Shown: one piece after another, positions 1-6,589 of the stretch
Position numbering within the stretch: the first letter of the stretch is position 1
How the letters are laid out: each line of letters opens with the position of its first letter
Source of the DNA: Rhodospirillales bacterium
GTDB taxonomy: Bacteria > Pseudomonadota > Alphaproteobacteria > Rhodospirillales > UBA2165
Length of the DNA: 8,128 bases
Direction of reading: 5' to 3'
NCBI GenBank assembly: GCA_013204125.1
Contig: JABMOP010000213.1
Location: forward strand, 1-8,128
Position numbers and translations under genes: made by a program
The notes under the pieces: model-generated
What the model saw: the letters and a program-made list of their open reading frames with translations, nothing else
What the model was told of the DNA's origin: nothing
Database searches by the model: none

Positions 1-443
1 CCGTGCGCATGGAAATCCGCCGCATCGGCGCCATCAAGGATAAAGACGACGTGGTCGGTAACCATACCCGCGTCAAAGTGGTGAAAAACAAAATGGCGCC
101 GCCGTTCAAAACCATCGAATTTGATATCATGTATGGCGCCGGCGTCTCCAAAGCCGGTGAATTGATCGATCTCGGCGTGATCGCCGGCATTGTCGAAAAA
201 TCCGGCTCGTGGTTCTCCTACGATTCGCAGCGCATCGGCCAGGGCCGCGAAAACGTGCGCCAGTTCTTGAAAGACAATCCCGATATCGCCGAAGACATCG
301 AACGCAGAATCCGCGAAAATGCCGGATTGCTGTCATCGGGAATGATGACCGCACCGATCGCCGCCGCCGTCGATGAAGACGGCGAAGACGCGGACGGCGA
401 AATCAGCGCCAAAGCCGATAGCATCGCCGAAGCCGAGAAATAA
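1..443 (+). CDS. recA: RecA recombinase, C-terminal part (5' end outside the window)
   Basis: RecA forms ATP-dependent filaments on single-stranded DNA, catalyses strand exchange and triggers LexA self-cleavage. Only the last ~146 codons are present. The frame is open to the left edge, so the true start lies upstream and the gtg at base 3 is an internal valine. The sequence opens with the family signature VRMEIRRIGAIKDKD and continues through VGNHTRVKVVKNKMAPPFK, the FDIMYGAGVSKAGELIDLGV stretch and GQGRENVRQFLKDNPDIA. This covers the end of the ATPase core and the C-terminal DNA-gating domain. The tail after about visible residue 110 is low-complexity and acidic (many D, E and A), as is usual for the regulatory tail of RecA. 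The stop is TAA at 441-443. A strong hairpin terminator follows 35 bases later and separates recA from alaS. Gene order recA-alaS is common in Alphaproteobacteria. Identification is near certain. Confidence 0.97.
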   Translation, partial: VRMEIRRIGAIKDKDDVVGNHTRVKVVKNKMAPPFKTIEFDIMYGAGVSKAGELIDLGVIAGIVEKSGSWFSYDSQRIGQGRENVRQFLKDNPDIAEDIERRIRENAGLLSSGMMTAPIAAAVDEDGEDADGEISAKADSIAEAEK

Positions 444-478
444 TCGCTTAAAGTTTCCGAAAGTTCGCATCAAAGATT

Positions 479-515
479 TACGGCCCCGCTTTCTTGAGGC
501 GGGGCCGTATTCTTG
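479..515 (+). terminator. Rho-independent terminator of recA
   Basis: The arms TACGGCCCCGC (479-489) and GCGGGGCCGTA (499-509) are perfectly complementary over 11 bp. They flank a 9-base loop (490-498) and are followed by the T-rich stretch TTCTT (510-514). The hairpin starts 35 bases after the recA stop codon, as expected for an intrinsic terminator. The T tract is short and interrupted, but the stem is very GC-rich. It should end recA transcription before alaS, so alaS needs its own promoter. Confidence 0.8.
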
Positions 516-543
516 AATTCACATAACCCGGCCTTAAAAAGCC

Positions 544-571
544 TTGGCAACGCCGCCGCTCCGGCTACATT
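544..571 (+). promoter_or_regulatory. Candidate sigma-70-type promoter of alaS
   Basis: TTGGCA (544-549) resembles the -35 box TTGACA with one mismatch. TACATT (566-571) resembles the -10 box TATAAT with two mismatches. The spacer is 16 bases. The pair lies downstream of the recA terminator and upstream of the alaS ATG at 579. A start point 7-8 bases beyond the -10 would fall at 578-579, giving a leaderless or nearly leaderless message. No Shine-Dalgarno-like purine run precedes the ATG; the last bases are TAGCCCCC. The call rests on motif match only. Confidence 0.42.
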
Positions 572-578
572 AGCCCCC

Positions 579-3230
579 ATGCAATCGACCAACGATATCC
601 GCGCCGCGTTCATGTCATTTTTCAAAGACGCCGGCCACGAAGTTGTTTCTTCCAGCCCGCTGGTGCCGGAGAACGATCCGACGCTTCTGTTCACCAATGC
701 CGGGATGGTGCAGTTCAAGAACCTGTTTGTCGGCGCCGAAACCCGGGATTACAGCCGCGCCGTCACCTCGCAAAAATGCGTCCGCGCCGGCGGCAAGCAC
801 AACGATCTGGAAAATGTCGGCTATACCGCGCGCCATCACACGTTTTTCGAGATGCTCGGCAATTTTTCGTTTGGCGATTATTTCAAGGAAGGCGCCATCG
901 AATTTTGCTGGAACCTGATGACCCGCGAATTCGGCCTCGATAAAGACCGGCTTTTGGTTACCGTTTATGCGGACGATGAAGAAGCCCATGGCCTGTGGCA
1001 AAAAATCGCCGGCATTTCCGATGAGCGCATAATCCGCATCGCCACTTCCGATAATTTCTGGTCGATGGGCGAAACCGGGCCGTGCGGGCCGTGTTCTGAA
1101 ATATTCTACGATCACGGCGACCATATTCCGGGCGGCCCCCCGGGCAGCGCCGACGAAGACGGCGACCGTTTTATCGAAATTTGGAACTTGGTATTCATGC
1201 AGTTTGAGCAGGTCTCGACCGAGAAACGCATCGATCTGCCCAAGCCGTCGATTGATACCGGCATGGGGTTGGAACGCATCACCGCCGTCTTGCAAGGGGT
1301 GCATGACAATTATGATATCGACCTGTTTCAAAACCTGATCCAGGCGTCTGCCGATGCCGCCGGCACGGCGCCCGATGGCGAACATGCGGTTTCGCACCGG
1401 GTCATTGCCGATCATTTGCGCGCGGCATCGTTTTTAATTGCCGACGGCGTCTTGCCGGCCAATGACGGGCGGGGATATGTGGTCCGCCGCATTATGCGCC
1501 GGGCTATGCGCCACGCCCATTTGATGGGCTGCACCGATCCGTTATTGCACAAATTGGTGCCGGCGCTGACCCGCGAAATGGGCCGGGCCTTTCCCGAACT
1601 CAGCCGCGCTGAAGCGCTGATCACCGAGACCTTGGAATTGGAAGAAACGCGTTTTAAACGCACCCTCGACCGCGGCCTCAAATTGCTGGCCGATGAAACA
1701 GATAATTTAAGCGCCGGCGGTGTGCTGGCCGGCGAAGTGGCGTTTAAACTTTACGACACCTTCGGCTTTCCCTTGGATTTGACCGAAGATGCGCTGCGCG
1801 GCAAGGGCATGAGTGTCGATCTCGCCGGCTTCAATAAGGAAATGGAACGCCAGCGCGACGATGCGCGCAAAGCCTGGGCCGGGTCCGGCCAAGCGGCGAC
1901 CGAACAGGTATGGTTTGAAATTCGCGAACAGGCCGGCCCAACCGAATTTCTCGGCTACGAGACGGAAAAAGCCGAAGGCCAAGTGGTCGCCATCGTCGTT
2001 GACGGCGAAAGCGTGGATCAGGCCGCCGCCGGCGCCGCAGCCGCCATCATCGTCAACCAAACGCCCTTTTATGGCGAATCGGGCGGCCAGCAGGGCGATA
2101 CCGGCGCGGGTTGGACCGACCAAGGGGCGCGGATCGCGATTACGGAAACACAAAAAAAACTGGGTGATTTGCATATCCACCTGGGAAAAGTCAGTGGCGG
2201 CGCCATCACAGTCGGCGAAGCGATCCATCTTGCCGTTGATGGGGCGCGCCGCGCCGGGCTGCGCGCCCATCATTCGGCAACCCATTTGCTGCACGCGGCC
2301 TTGCACCGGCAATTGGGCGATCACGTCGCCCAAAAAGGCTCTTTGGTCGCCAGTGATCGGCTGCGTTTCGATATCTCTCATCAAAAACCGGTCGCCCCGG
2401 ATGAAATTTCGGCCATCGAGGCGGCGGTCAACGCCCAGGTGCGCGCGAATACAAGTGTCACGACACGGTTGATGACGCCGGACGAAGCCATCGAAGCTGG
2501 GGCGACGGCGCTGTTTGGCGAAAAATACGGCGCCGAGGTGCGCGTTGTAGGTATGGGCGCGGACGGCAACCAAGCCTATTCGACCGAGCTTTGCGGCGGC
2601 ACCCATGTCGCCCGCACCGGCGATATCGGCGCCGTCCGCATCATCGGCGAAAGCGCCGTTGCCGCCGGCGTGCGCCGCATCGAAGCGGTGACCGGGGCGG
2701 CGGCCGAAACCCTGGCGGCGGCCGAGGCTGAAACTTTAAGCAAAGCCGCCGCATTGTTAAAAGTTCACCCCAGCGAAGTCGCAGTGCGCATCGAAAAACT
2801 GCTCCTCGAGCGCCGCCAAATGGAACAGGAATTGGCCGATACCCGCCGCCAAATGGCGACCGGCGGCAGCGCCGGCAATACTGGCGGAAACGGCGGCGAC
2901 ATTGTCCAAGTAAACGGCATCAATTACCTCGGCAAAATTCTGGACGCTATACCGGCGAAGGAATTGAAAACCCTGGCCGATGATTTGAAGGGCCAGGTCG
3001 GATCGGGCGTCGTCGCCCTGATCACGGTCAACGAAGGCAAGGCATCCTTAGTGGTCGGCGTTACCGATGACATGACGGCGAGTTTAAGCGCCGTCGATTT
3101 GGTCAAGGCCGGATCGGAAGCGCTTGGCGGCAAGGGCGGCGGCGGGCGCCCCGACATGGCGCAAGCCGGTGGCCCGGGCGGCGACAAAGCCAAGGCTGCG
3201 TTGGACGCCATCAAAGAGATGCTGAAATAG
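579..3230 (+). CDS. alaS: Alanyl-tRNA synthetase
   Basis: This cytoplasmic class II synthetase charges tRNA-Ala and hydrolyses mischarged Ser- or Gly-tRNA-Ala. The ATG at 579 gives 883 residues, the usual AlaRS length, beginning MQSTNDIRAAFMSFFKDAGH as homologues do. An upstream in-frame TTG at 513 would add 22 residues without homology and would begin at the end of the recA terminator. Visible domains are: aminoacylation core (about 1-460) with SSPLVPENDPTLLFTNAGM, CVRAGGKHNDLENVG (motif 2 Arg69) and NDGRGYVVRRIMRRAMRH (motif 3 Arg298); editing domain with HSATH (His565, His569) and CGGTH (Cys672, His676), the complete zinc/editing set; a helical segment; a glycine-rich linker (about 762-773); and C-Ala domain ending with a GGKGGGGRPDMAQAGG loop. 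All key residues seem present. The gap to the next gene is 23 bases with no terminator, so read-through into the MoxR/VWA pair is likely. Confidence 0.98.
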   Translation: MQSTNDIRAAFMSFFKDAGHEVVSSSPLVPENDPTLLFTNAGMVQFKNLFVGAETRDYSRAVTSQKCVRAGGKHNDLENVGYTARHHTFFEMLGNFSFGDYFKEGAIEFCWNLMTREFGLDKDRLLVTVYADDEEAHGLWQKIAGISDERIIRIATSDNFWSMGETGPCGPCSEIFYDHGDHIPGGPPGSADEDGDRFIEIWNLVFMQFEQVSTEKRIDLPKPSIDTGMGLERITAVLQGVHDNYDIDLFQNLIQASADAAGTAPDGEHAVSHRVIADHLRAASFLIADGVLPANDGRGYVVRRIMRRAMRHAHLMGCTDPLLHKLVPALTREMGRAFPELSRAEALITETLELEETRFKRTLDRGLKLLADETDNLSAGGVLAGEVAFKLYDTFGFPLDLTEDALRGKGMSVDLAGFNKEMERQRDDARKAWAGSGQAATEQVWFEIREQAGPTEFLGYETEKAEGQVVAIVVDGESVDQAAAGAAAAIIVNQTPFYGESGGQQGDTGAGWTDQGARIAITETQKKLGDLHIHLGKVSGGAITVGEAIHLAVDGARRAGLRAHHSATHLLHAALHRQLGDHVAQKGSLVASDRLRFDISHQKPVAPDEISAIEAAVNAQVRANTSVTTRLMTPDEAIEAGATALFGEKYGAEVRVVGMGADGNQAYSTELCGGTHVARTGDIGAVRIIGESAVAAGVRRIEAVTGAAAETLAAAEAETLSKAAALLKVHPSEVAVRIEKLLLERRQMEQELADTRRQMATGGSAGNTGGNGGDIVQVNGINYLGKILDAIPAKELKTLADDLKGQVGSGVVALITVNEGKASLVVGVTDDMTASLSAVDLVKAGSEALGGKGGGGRPDMAQAGGPGGDKAKAALDAIKEMLK

Positions 3231-3253
3231 CGTAAATTGAAAAGAGCAATCAG

Positions 3254-4099
3254 ATGAAATTTGAAGGCACCGATACTTATGTCGCCACCGAAGATTTGAT
3301 GGTCGCGGTTAACGCGGCGATCACCTTGGAGCGGCCGCTTCTGGTCAAAGGCGAGCCCGGCACCGGCAAAACCATTTTGGCCCATGAAATCGCGAAATCC
3401 TTGGGCACGCCGATCATCGAATGGCACGTCAAATCAACCACCAAGGCGCAACAGGGATTGTATGAATATGACGCCGTGTCGCGGCTCAGAGATTCCCAAT
3501 TGGGCGACGAGCGGGTGCACGATATCGGCAATTATATCCGCCGCGGCAAAATGTGGGATGCCTTCACCGCCGACCAACGCCCGGTGTTATTGATCGACGA
3601 AATCGACAAGGCCGATATTGAATTTCCCAATGATCTTTTGCTCGAACTCGACCGCATGGAATTCTACGTCTATGAGACCGGCGAAAAAATAGTCGCCGAA
3701 CAACGCCCGATCGTGATTATCACGTCGAACAATGAAAAAGAATTACCGGATGCTTTTTTGCGCCGCTGCTTTTTCCATTACATCTCGTTTCCCGATACCG
3801 ACACCATGATCGAAATTATCGAAGTGCATTACCCCGGCATCCAAAAGGCGCTGGTGCACGAAGCTTTGAACGCTTTTTTCCAATTGCGCGATGTGCCGGG
3901 CGTTAAGAAAAAACCTTCGACGTCCGAACTGTTGGATTGGATCAAGCTTTTGATGAGCGAAGATATCCCGCCCGAAGCTTTGAAATCGGACAACCGCAAA
4001 AACCTGATCCCACCGCTCTACGGCGCGCTCATAAAAAACGAACAAGATGTGCATTTATTCGAGCGCCTGGCCTTTTTGAACCGGCGCGAGGAGCAATAG
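3254..4099 (+). CDS. MoxR-type AAA+ ATPase, partner of the downstream VWA protein
   Basis: A 281-residue single-domain AAA+ ATPase of the MoxR/CbbQ/CoxD type, whose members act as chaperone-like remodelling or metal-insertion factors with a VWA-domain partner. Walker A is GEPGTGKT (residues 33-40), Walker B is LLIDEIDKA (about 112-120, with Asp115 and Glu116), sensor 1 is in IITSNN (155-160), and a probable arginine finger lies in FLRRCF (168-173). The ATPase therefore looks active. No signal peptide or membrane segment is visible, so it is cytoplasmic. The ATG start at 3254 is preceded by only a weak purine patch (AGAG at 3243-3246). The gene lies 23 bases after alaS, and its stop is 3 bases before the VWA start, so translation of this pair is probably coupled. 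The client protein is unknown: no CO dehydrogenase, methanol dehydrogenase or RuBisCO gene is in view. The family call is firm; the exact role is not. Confidence 0.9.
   Translation: MKFEGTDTYVATEDLMVAVNAAITLERPLLVKGEPGTGKTILAHEIAKSLGTPIIEWHVKSTTKAQQGLYEYDAVSRLRDSQLGDERVHDIGNYIRRGKMWDAFTADQRPVLLIDEIDKADIEFPNDLLLELDRMEFYVYETGEKIVAEQRPIVIITSNNEKELPDAFLRRCFFHYISFPDTDTMIEIIEVHYPGIQKALVHEALNAFFQLRDVPGVKKKPSTSELLDWIKLLMSEDIPPEALKSDNRKNLIPPLYGALIKNEQDVHLFERLAFLNRREEQ
4088..4093 (+). promoter_or_regulatory. Ribosome binding site that supports a TTG start for the VWA gene
   Basis: GAGGAG lies inside the last codons of the upstream ATPase gene, 9 bases before the TTG at 4103. It is the best Shine-Dalgarno match on the plus strand of the window and supports the TTG as the real start of the VWA gene. 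Confidence 0.7.
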
Positions 4100-4102
4100 A
4101 AA

Positions 4103-5284
4103 TTGTTCGTCGATTTTTTCCTGTCCCTCAAACAGGCGCATGTGCCCGTTACTTTGCGGGAATATTTGACCTTGCTGGAGGCAATGGAAAAAGGCGTTGC
4201 CCAATACCGCGTCGATGATTTTTATTATCTTTCGCGGTCCTGTTTGGTGAAGGATGAACGTAACCTGGACAAATTCGACCGCGTCTTCGGCACTTGTTTT
4301 AAGGGGCTGGAACGCAACCCCGGTGAAGAACTGCTGGCCGAAATCCCCGAAGAATGGCTGCGCAAAATGGCCGAGCGCATTTTAAGCGCCGAAGAGATTG
4401 CCGAAATCGAAGCCCTGGGCGGGATCGACAAATTGCTGGAAACACTTCGCCGGCGCATGGAAGAACAGGACGAGCGCCACCAAGGCGGGTCCAAATGGAT
4501 CGGCACCGGCGGCACCTCGCCGTTCGGCGCCTGGGGCTACAACCCCGAAGGCATCCGCATGGGCCAGGACAAGAACCGCAACAACCGGGCGGTCAAAGTT
4601 TGGGACAAGCGTCAATTCAAGAATTTAGATGATGATGTCGAAATCGGAACCCGCAATATCAAGATGGCGCTCCGCCGTCTGCGCCGCTTCGCTCGCGAAG
4701 GCGCGGCGGAAGAGCTGGATTTGCCCGACACCATAAAATCGACCGCCCATAACGGCGGCTTTTTAGATCTGAAAATGGTGCCCGAACGCCATAACAATGT
4801 GAAAGTATTATTGTTGTTGGATGTCGGCGGATCGATGGACCCCCATGTGCGCCTGTCGGAAGAATTATTTTCGGCCGTCCGCAGCGAATTTAAGCATCTG
4901 GAATATTTCTATTTCCATAACTGTCTGTACGAAGGGGTGTGGAAAGATAACCGCCGCCGCCATGACGAAACGATTTCGGTCTATGATCTGATCCATACCT
5001 ATCCCGCCGATTATAAATTGATCTTCGTCGGCGATGCGACGATGAGCCCGTACGAAATTGCCTATCCCAACGGCAGTGTCGAACATTGGAACGAGGAGCC
5101 GGGCGCCGTTTGGATGCAGCGCGTGCTGGAAGTTTACCGCCGCGCGGCGTGGCTCAACCCGGTGAAAGAAGGCTATTGGAATAGCACGCCTTCGATCGGG
5201 GTGATGCGCCAGATCATGGAAGGGCGCATGTATCCGTTAACCTTGGACGGCCTCGATAACGCCATGCGGGAATTGAGCAGCTAA
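4103..5284 (+). CDS. VWA-domain protein of the CoxE-like family
   Basis: A 393-residue soluble protein with a conserved N-terminal region (MFVDFFLSLKQAHVPVTLRE), a middle region with a Gly-rich linker (about 128-155), an Arg-rich helix (RRLRRFAREG, 191-200) and a C-terminal von Willebrand A fold from about 233. The metal-site loop reads LLLLDVGGSMDPH, with Asp240 and Ser244. The first serine of the canonical DxSxS motif is Gly242, so metal binding may be altered; this may be usual for the subfamily. A later GDATMSP loop (310-316) could supply another ligand (Asp311). The start is TTG: GAGGAG is correctly spaced, the protein begins like its family, and the first in-frame ATG would remove the conserved N-terminus. 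The upstream ATPase ends 3 bases earlier, so the two probably work as an AAA+/VWA complex. The stop codon TAA overlaps the stop of the convergent MetE-like gene. Family firm, client unknown. Confidence 0.88.
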   Translation: MFVDFFLSLKQAHVPVTLREYLTLLEAMEKGVAQYRVDDFYYLSRSCLVKDERNLDKFDRVFGTCFKGLERNPGEELLAEIPEEWLRKMAERILSAEEIAEIEALGGIDKLLETLRRRMEEQDERHQGGSKWIGTGGTSPFGAWGYNPEGIRMGQDKNRNNRAVKVWDKRQFKNLDDDVEIGTRNIKMALRRLRRFAREGAAEELDLPDTIKSTAHNGGFLDLKMVPERHNNVKVLLLLDVGGSMDPHVRLSEELFSAVRSEFKHLEYFYFHNCLYEGVWKDNRRRHDETISVYDLIHTYPADYKLIFVGDATMSPYEIAYPNGSVEHWNEEPGAVWMQRVLEVYRRAAWLNPVKEGYWNSTPSIGVMRQIMEGRMYPLTLDGLDNAMRELSS

Positions 5285-6450
5285 CCCCAAAGCCGGGCGG
5301 ACGCGATCTTCGCCCCTTCGACCAAGGCATCCATCTTGGCCCAGACAATGGCCGTGTCGATTTCACGCGATCCGGCAAAGGTCGCAAAGCCGCAATCGGC
5401 GCCGGCGATGATGTTTTCGCGCCCGACCACCCCGGCATACCGTTCGATCCTTTGCGCGACCACTTCCGGGTGTTCGACCAAGACGCCTGAATGGGTGATG
5501 AAGCCGGGAATGAGGATTTTGCCGTCCGGCAATTTTACATCTTCCCACAATTTCCATTCGTGTTCGTGACGGGGATTGGCGGCTTCGAATGAATAGGCGC
5601 CGGCGTTCACTTTCAAGATGATATCGACAATATCTTTCAGTTCCATATCGTGGACGCGGGGGCCGATATTAATCGAGTAACAGGTGTGGAAACGGATTTG
5701 TTCTTCTGCAATGCCGCGTAAAGCATGGTTCAAAGCTTCGACCCGAATTTCGGCCCATTTCCGCACCTCGTCGATGCTCAGATCGGGTTCCACCACGTAA
5801 TAGGTGACAAGGCGGGGATCATCGATCTGCAATATCAAACCGGCATCGGCGATGGCTTTGTATTCTTCGTGCATGGCATCGGCGATGGCGAATAAATATT
5901 CTTCGTCCGTATCGTAGTACCGGTTTTCTTCCCAATTTTCGATATTGCCCGGCGAAATAGCCGGCATGAAGGCTTCGGTGACGCCGACGCCTTCGATTGC
6001 CGCCTTTAAATTGGCGATATCGCCATCCAATTGCGCCCTGCCTTTATAGGTGACCGGGCCGGTACAAACGATACGCAGCGCCGCCGAGGGGGTGAGATCG
6101 CCGGCCGGCGGCGATTGACTGGCGTAGAATTCGGGGAAGGCGAGCCCTTCGCGGGATTTGTTCCACGGGCTTGCCGCTTTGCGATCGAGATTGGGCTCAT
6201 AGCCGCCGAGGCGGTCATTGATATAGGTGAGGAAACTTGGTTTGCCCCATTCGCCGTCGGTGACCACATCCAGCCCGCACGCGGCCTGACGGCGGACGAT
6301 TTCGGCGATGCGCCCTTTGACTTCGGTGTTATACGCCTTGATACCGGCGGCATCGCCGGCGGCGACGGCCTCCAAGATGGCAATCCAGTCTTCGGGCCTC
6401 GGCAGGCTGCCGATATGGGTTGTTAGAATTCTATCCGTACTGCGTTTCAT
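5281..6450 (-). CDS. Stand-alone MetE C-terminal-domain-like protein (cobalamin-independent methionine synthase II family)
   Basis: A 389-residue protein resembling the C-terminal catalytic barrel of MetE but without the N-terminal half of the ~750-residue enzyme. The zinc ligands of MetE have clear counterparts: His255 and Cys257 (FHTCYSINIG), Glu289 (YSFEAANPRHE) and Cys353 (IIAGADCGFATF). A zinc-activated thiolate is therefore likely. The N-terminus TTHIGSLPRP is typical of the family. The enzyme probably moves a methyl or alkyl group to or from a thiol. The substrate is unknown, and true folate-dependent methionine synthesis is not shown. I chose the ATG at 6450 because GGGGAAG lies 4 bases upstream and the family-like sequence begins there; a TTG at 6471 would add seven residues ahead of that RBS. 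Its 3' end overlaps the VWA gene by 4 bases. It is divergent from the flavin monooxygenase, with which it may share a promoter region and a pathway. Confidence 0.88.
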   Translation of the reverse strand: MKRSTDRILTTHIGSLPRPEDWIAILEAVAAGDAAGIKAYNTEVKGRIAEIVRRQAACGLDVVTDGEWGKPSFLTYINDRLGGYEPNLDRKAASPWNKSREGLAFPEFYASQSPPAGDLTPSAALRIVCTGPVTYKGRAQLDGDIANLKAAIEGVGVTEAFMPAISPGNIENWEENRYYDTDEEYLFAIADAMHEEYKAIADAGLILQIDDPRLVTYYVVEPDLSIDEVRKWAEIRVEALNHALRGIAEEQIRFHTCYSINIGPRVHDMELKDIVDIILKVNAGAYSFEAANPRHEHEWKLWEDVKLPDGKILIPGFITHSGVLVEHPEVVAQRIERYAGVVGRENIIAGADCGFATFAGSREIDTAIVWAKMDALVEGAKIASARLWG

Positions 6451-6454
6451 TTGG

Positions 6455-6461
6455 CTTCCCC
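6455..6461 (-). promoter_or_regulatory. Ribosome binding site of the MetE-like gene
   Basis: Read on the minus strand, GGGGAAG is followed by CCAA and the ATG at 6450. It fixes the start at 6450 rather than at the in-frame TTG at 6471, which lies upstream of this site. Confidence 0.6.
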
Positions 6462-6516
6462 GGTTTATCAATTGACCTAGCTAGAACGCCTATCGGGCCT
6501 TAAGTCAATGTCGCAT

Positions 6517-6550
6517 CCGGGTTCGCCGTTGACCGCCCGGAGGAACCCGG
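6517..6550. repeat. Inverted repeat CCGGGTTC / GAACCCGG, possible operator
   Basis: CCGGGTTC (6517-6524) and its exact reverse complement GAACCCGG (6543-6550) are separated by 18 bases. The arms are 26 bases apart centre to centre, about two and a half helical turns. They bracket the putative -35 box of the rightward monooxygenase gene. This fits an operator for a dimeric or tetrameric regulator, but no regulator gene lies in the window. It could also form a hairpin in RNA, although it lies upstream of the predicted transcript start. Confidence 0.45.
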
Positions 6551-6557
6551 TGAATAT
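6529..6557 (+). promoter_or_regulatory. Candidate promoter of the flavin monooxygenase gene
   Basis: TTGACC (6529-6534) is a five-of-six match to the -35 consensus. After 17 bases comes GAATAT (6552-6557), a poor -10 match. A start near 6564 would leave a leader of about 25 bases holding AGGG (6576-6579) before the ATG at 6590. The weak -10 would suit a promoter that needs an activator. Confidence 0.35.
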
Positions 6558-6589
6558 GGCGGTCGTTGACCAGTTAGGGTGTCTTTAAA

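Larger units (their letters stand above)
6451..6589. promoter_or_regulatory. Divergent intergenic regulatory region between the MetE-like and monooxygenase genes
   Basis: These 139 bases separate two divergent start codons and must hold both promoters. They contain the 8-bp inverted repeat at 6517-6550, the word TTGACC three times (6472-6477, 6529-6534, 6566-6571; the last two as CGTTGACC), the short palindrome GGTC-GTT-GACC (6561-6571), and CTAGCTAG (6477-6484). For the leftward gene, a weak promoter may be TTGACT (complement of 6503-6508) with TCTAGC (complement of 6480-6485) after a 17-base spacer. No riboswitch fold was recognised. Confidence 0.6.

Noticed and set aside
513..578. Upstream TTG start adding 22 residues to alaS
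   Set aside because: The extension has no homology to AlaRS N-termini, begins at the end of the recA terminator, and lacks a Shine-Dalgarno sequence. The ATG at 579 gives the standard length.
615..1415. Long open frame on the minus strand (266 codons) opposite alaS
   Set aside because: It lies wholly inside the well-conserved alaS gene, has no recognisable family features, and is explained by the GC-rich codon bias of the sense strand.
2152..2159. A8 run inside alaS as a possible slippage or phase-variation site
   Set aside because: The frame is intact and the codons encode a plausible QKK stretch. Nothing suggests programmed frameshifting, and a single A8 can arise by chance.
1707..2606. 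Second long minus-strand open frame (299 codons) opposite alaS
   Set aside because: It is antisense to the editing domain coding region. Its composition is that of a reverse-complement shadow, and no ribosome binding site or domain was seen.
5281..6450. MetE-like gene as a broken (pseudogenised) full-length metE
   Set aside because: It begins with a family-typical N-terminus and its own ribosome binding site, has an intact frame, and keeps the zinc ligands. Stand-alone proteins of this type are an established family, and no remnant of a MetE N-terminal half is visible upstream.
6477..6484. CTAGCTAG palindrome as a recombination or attachment site
   Set aside because: It is only 8 bases long with no integrase, no tRNA gene and no flanking repeats. 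It is noted only as part of the divergent promoter region.
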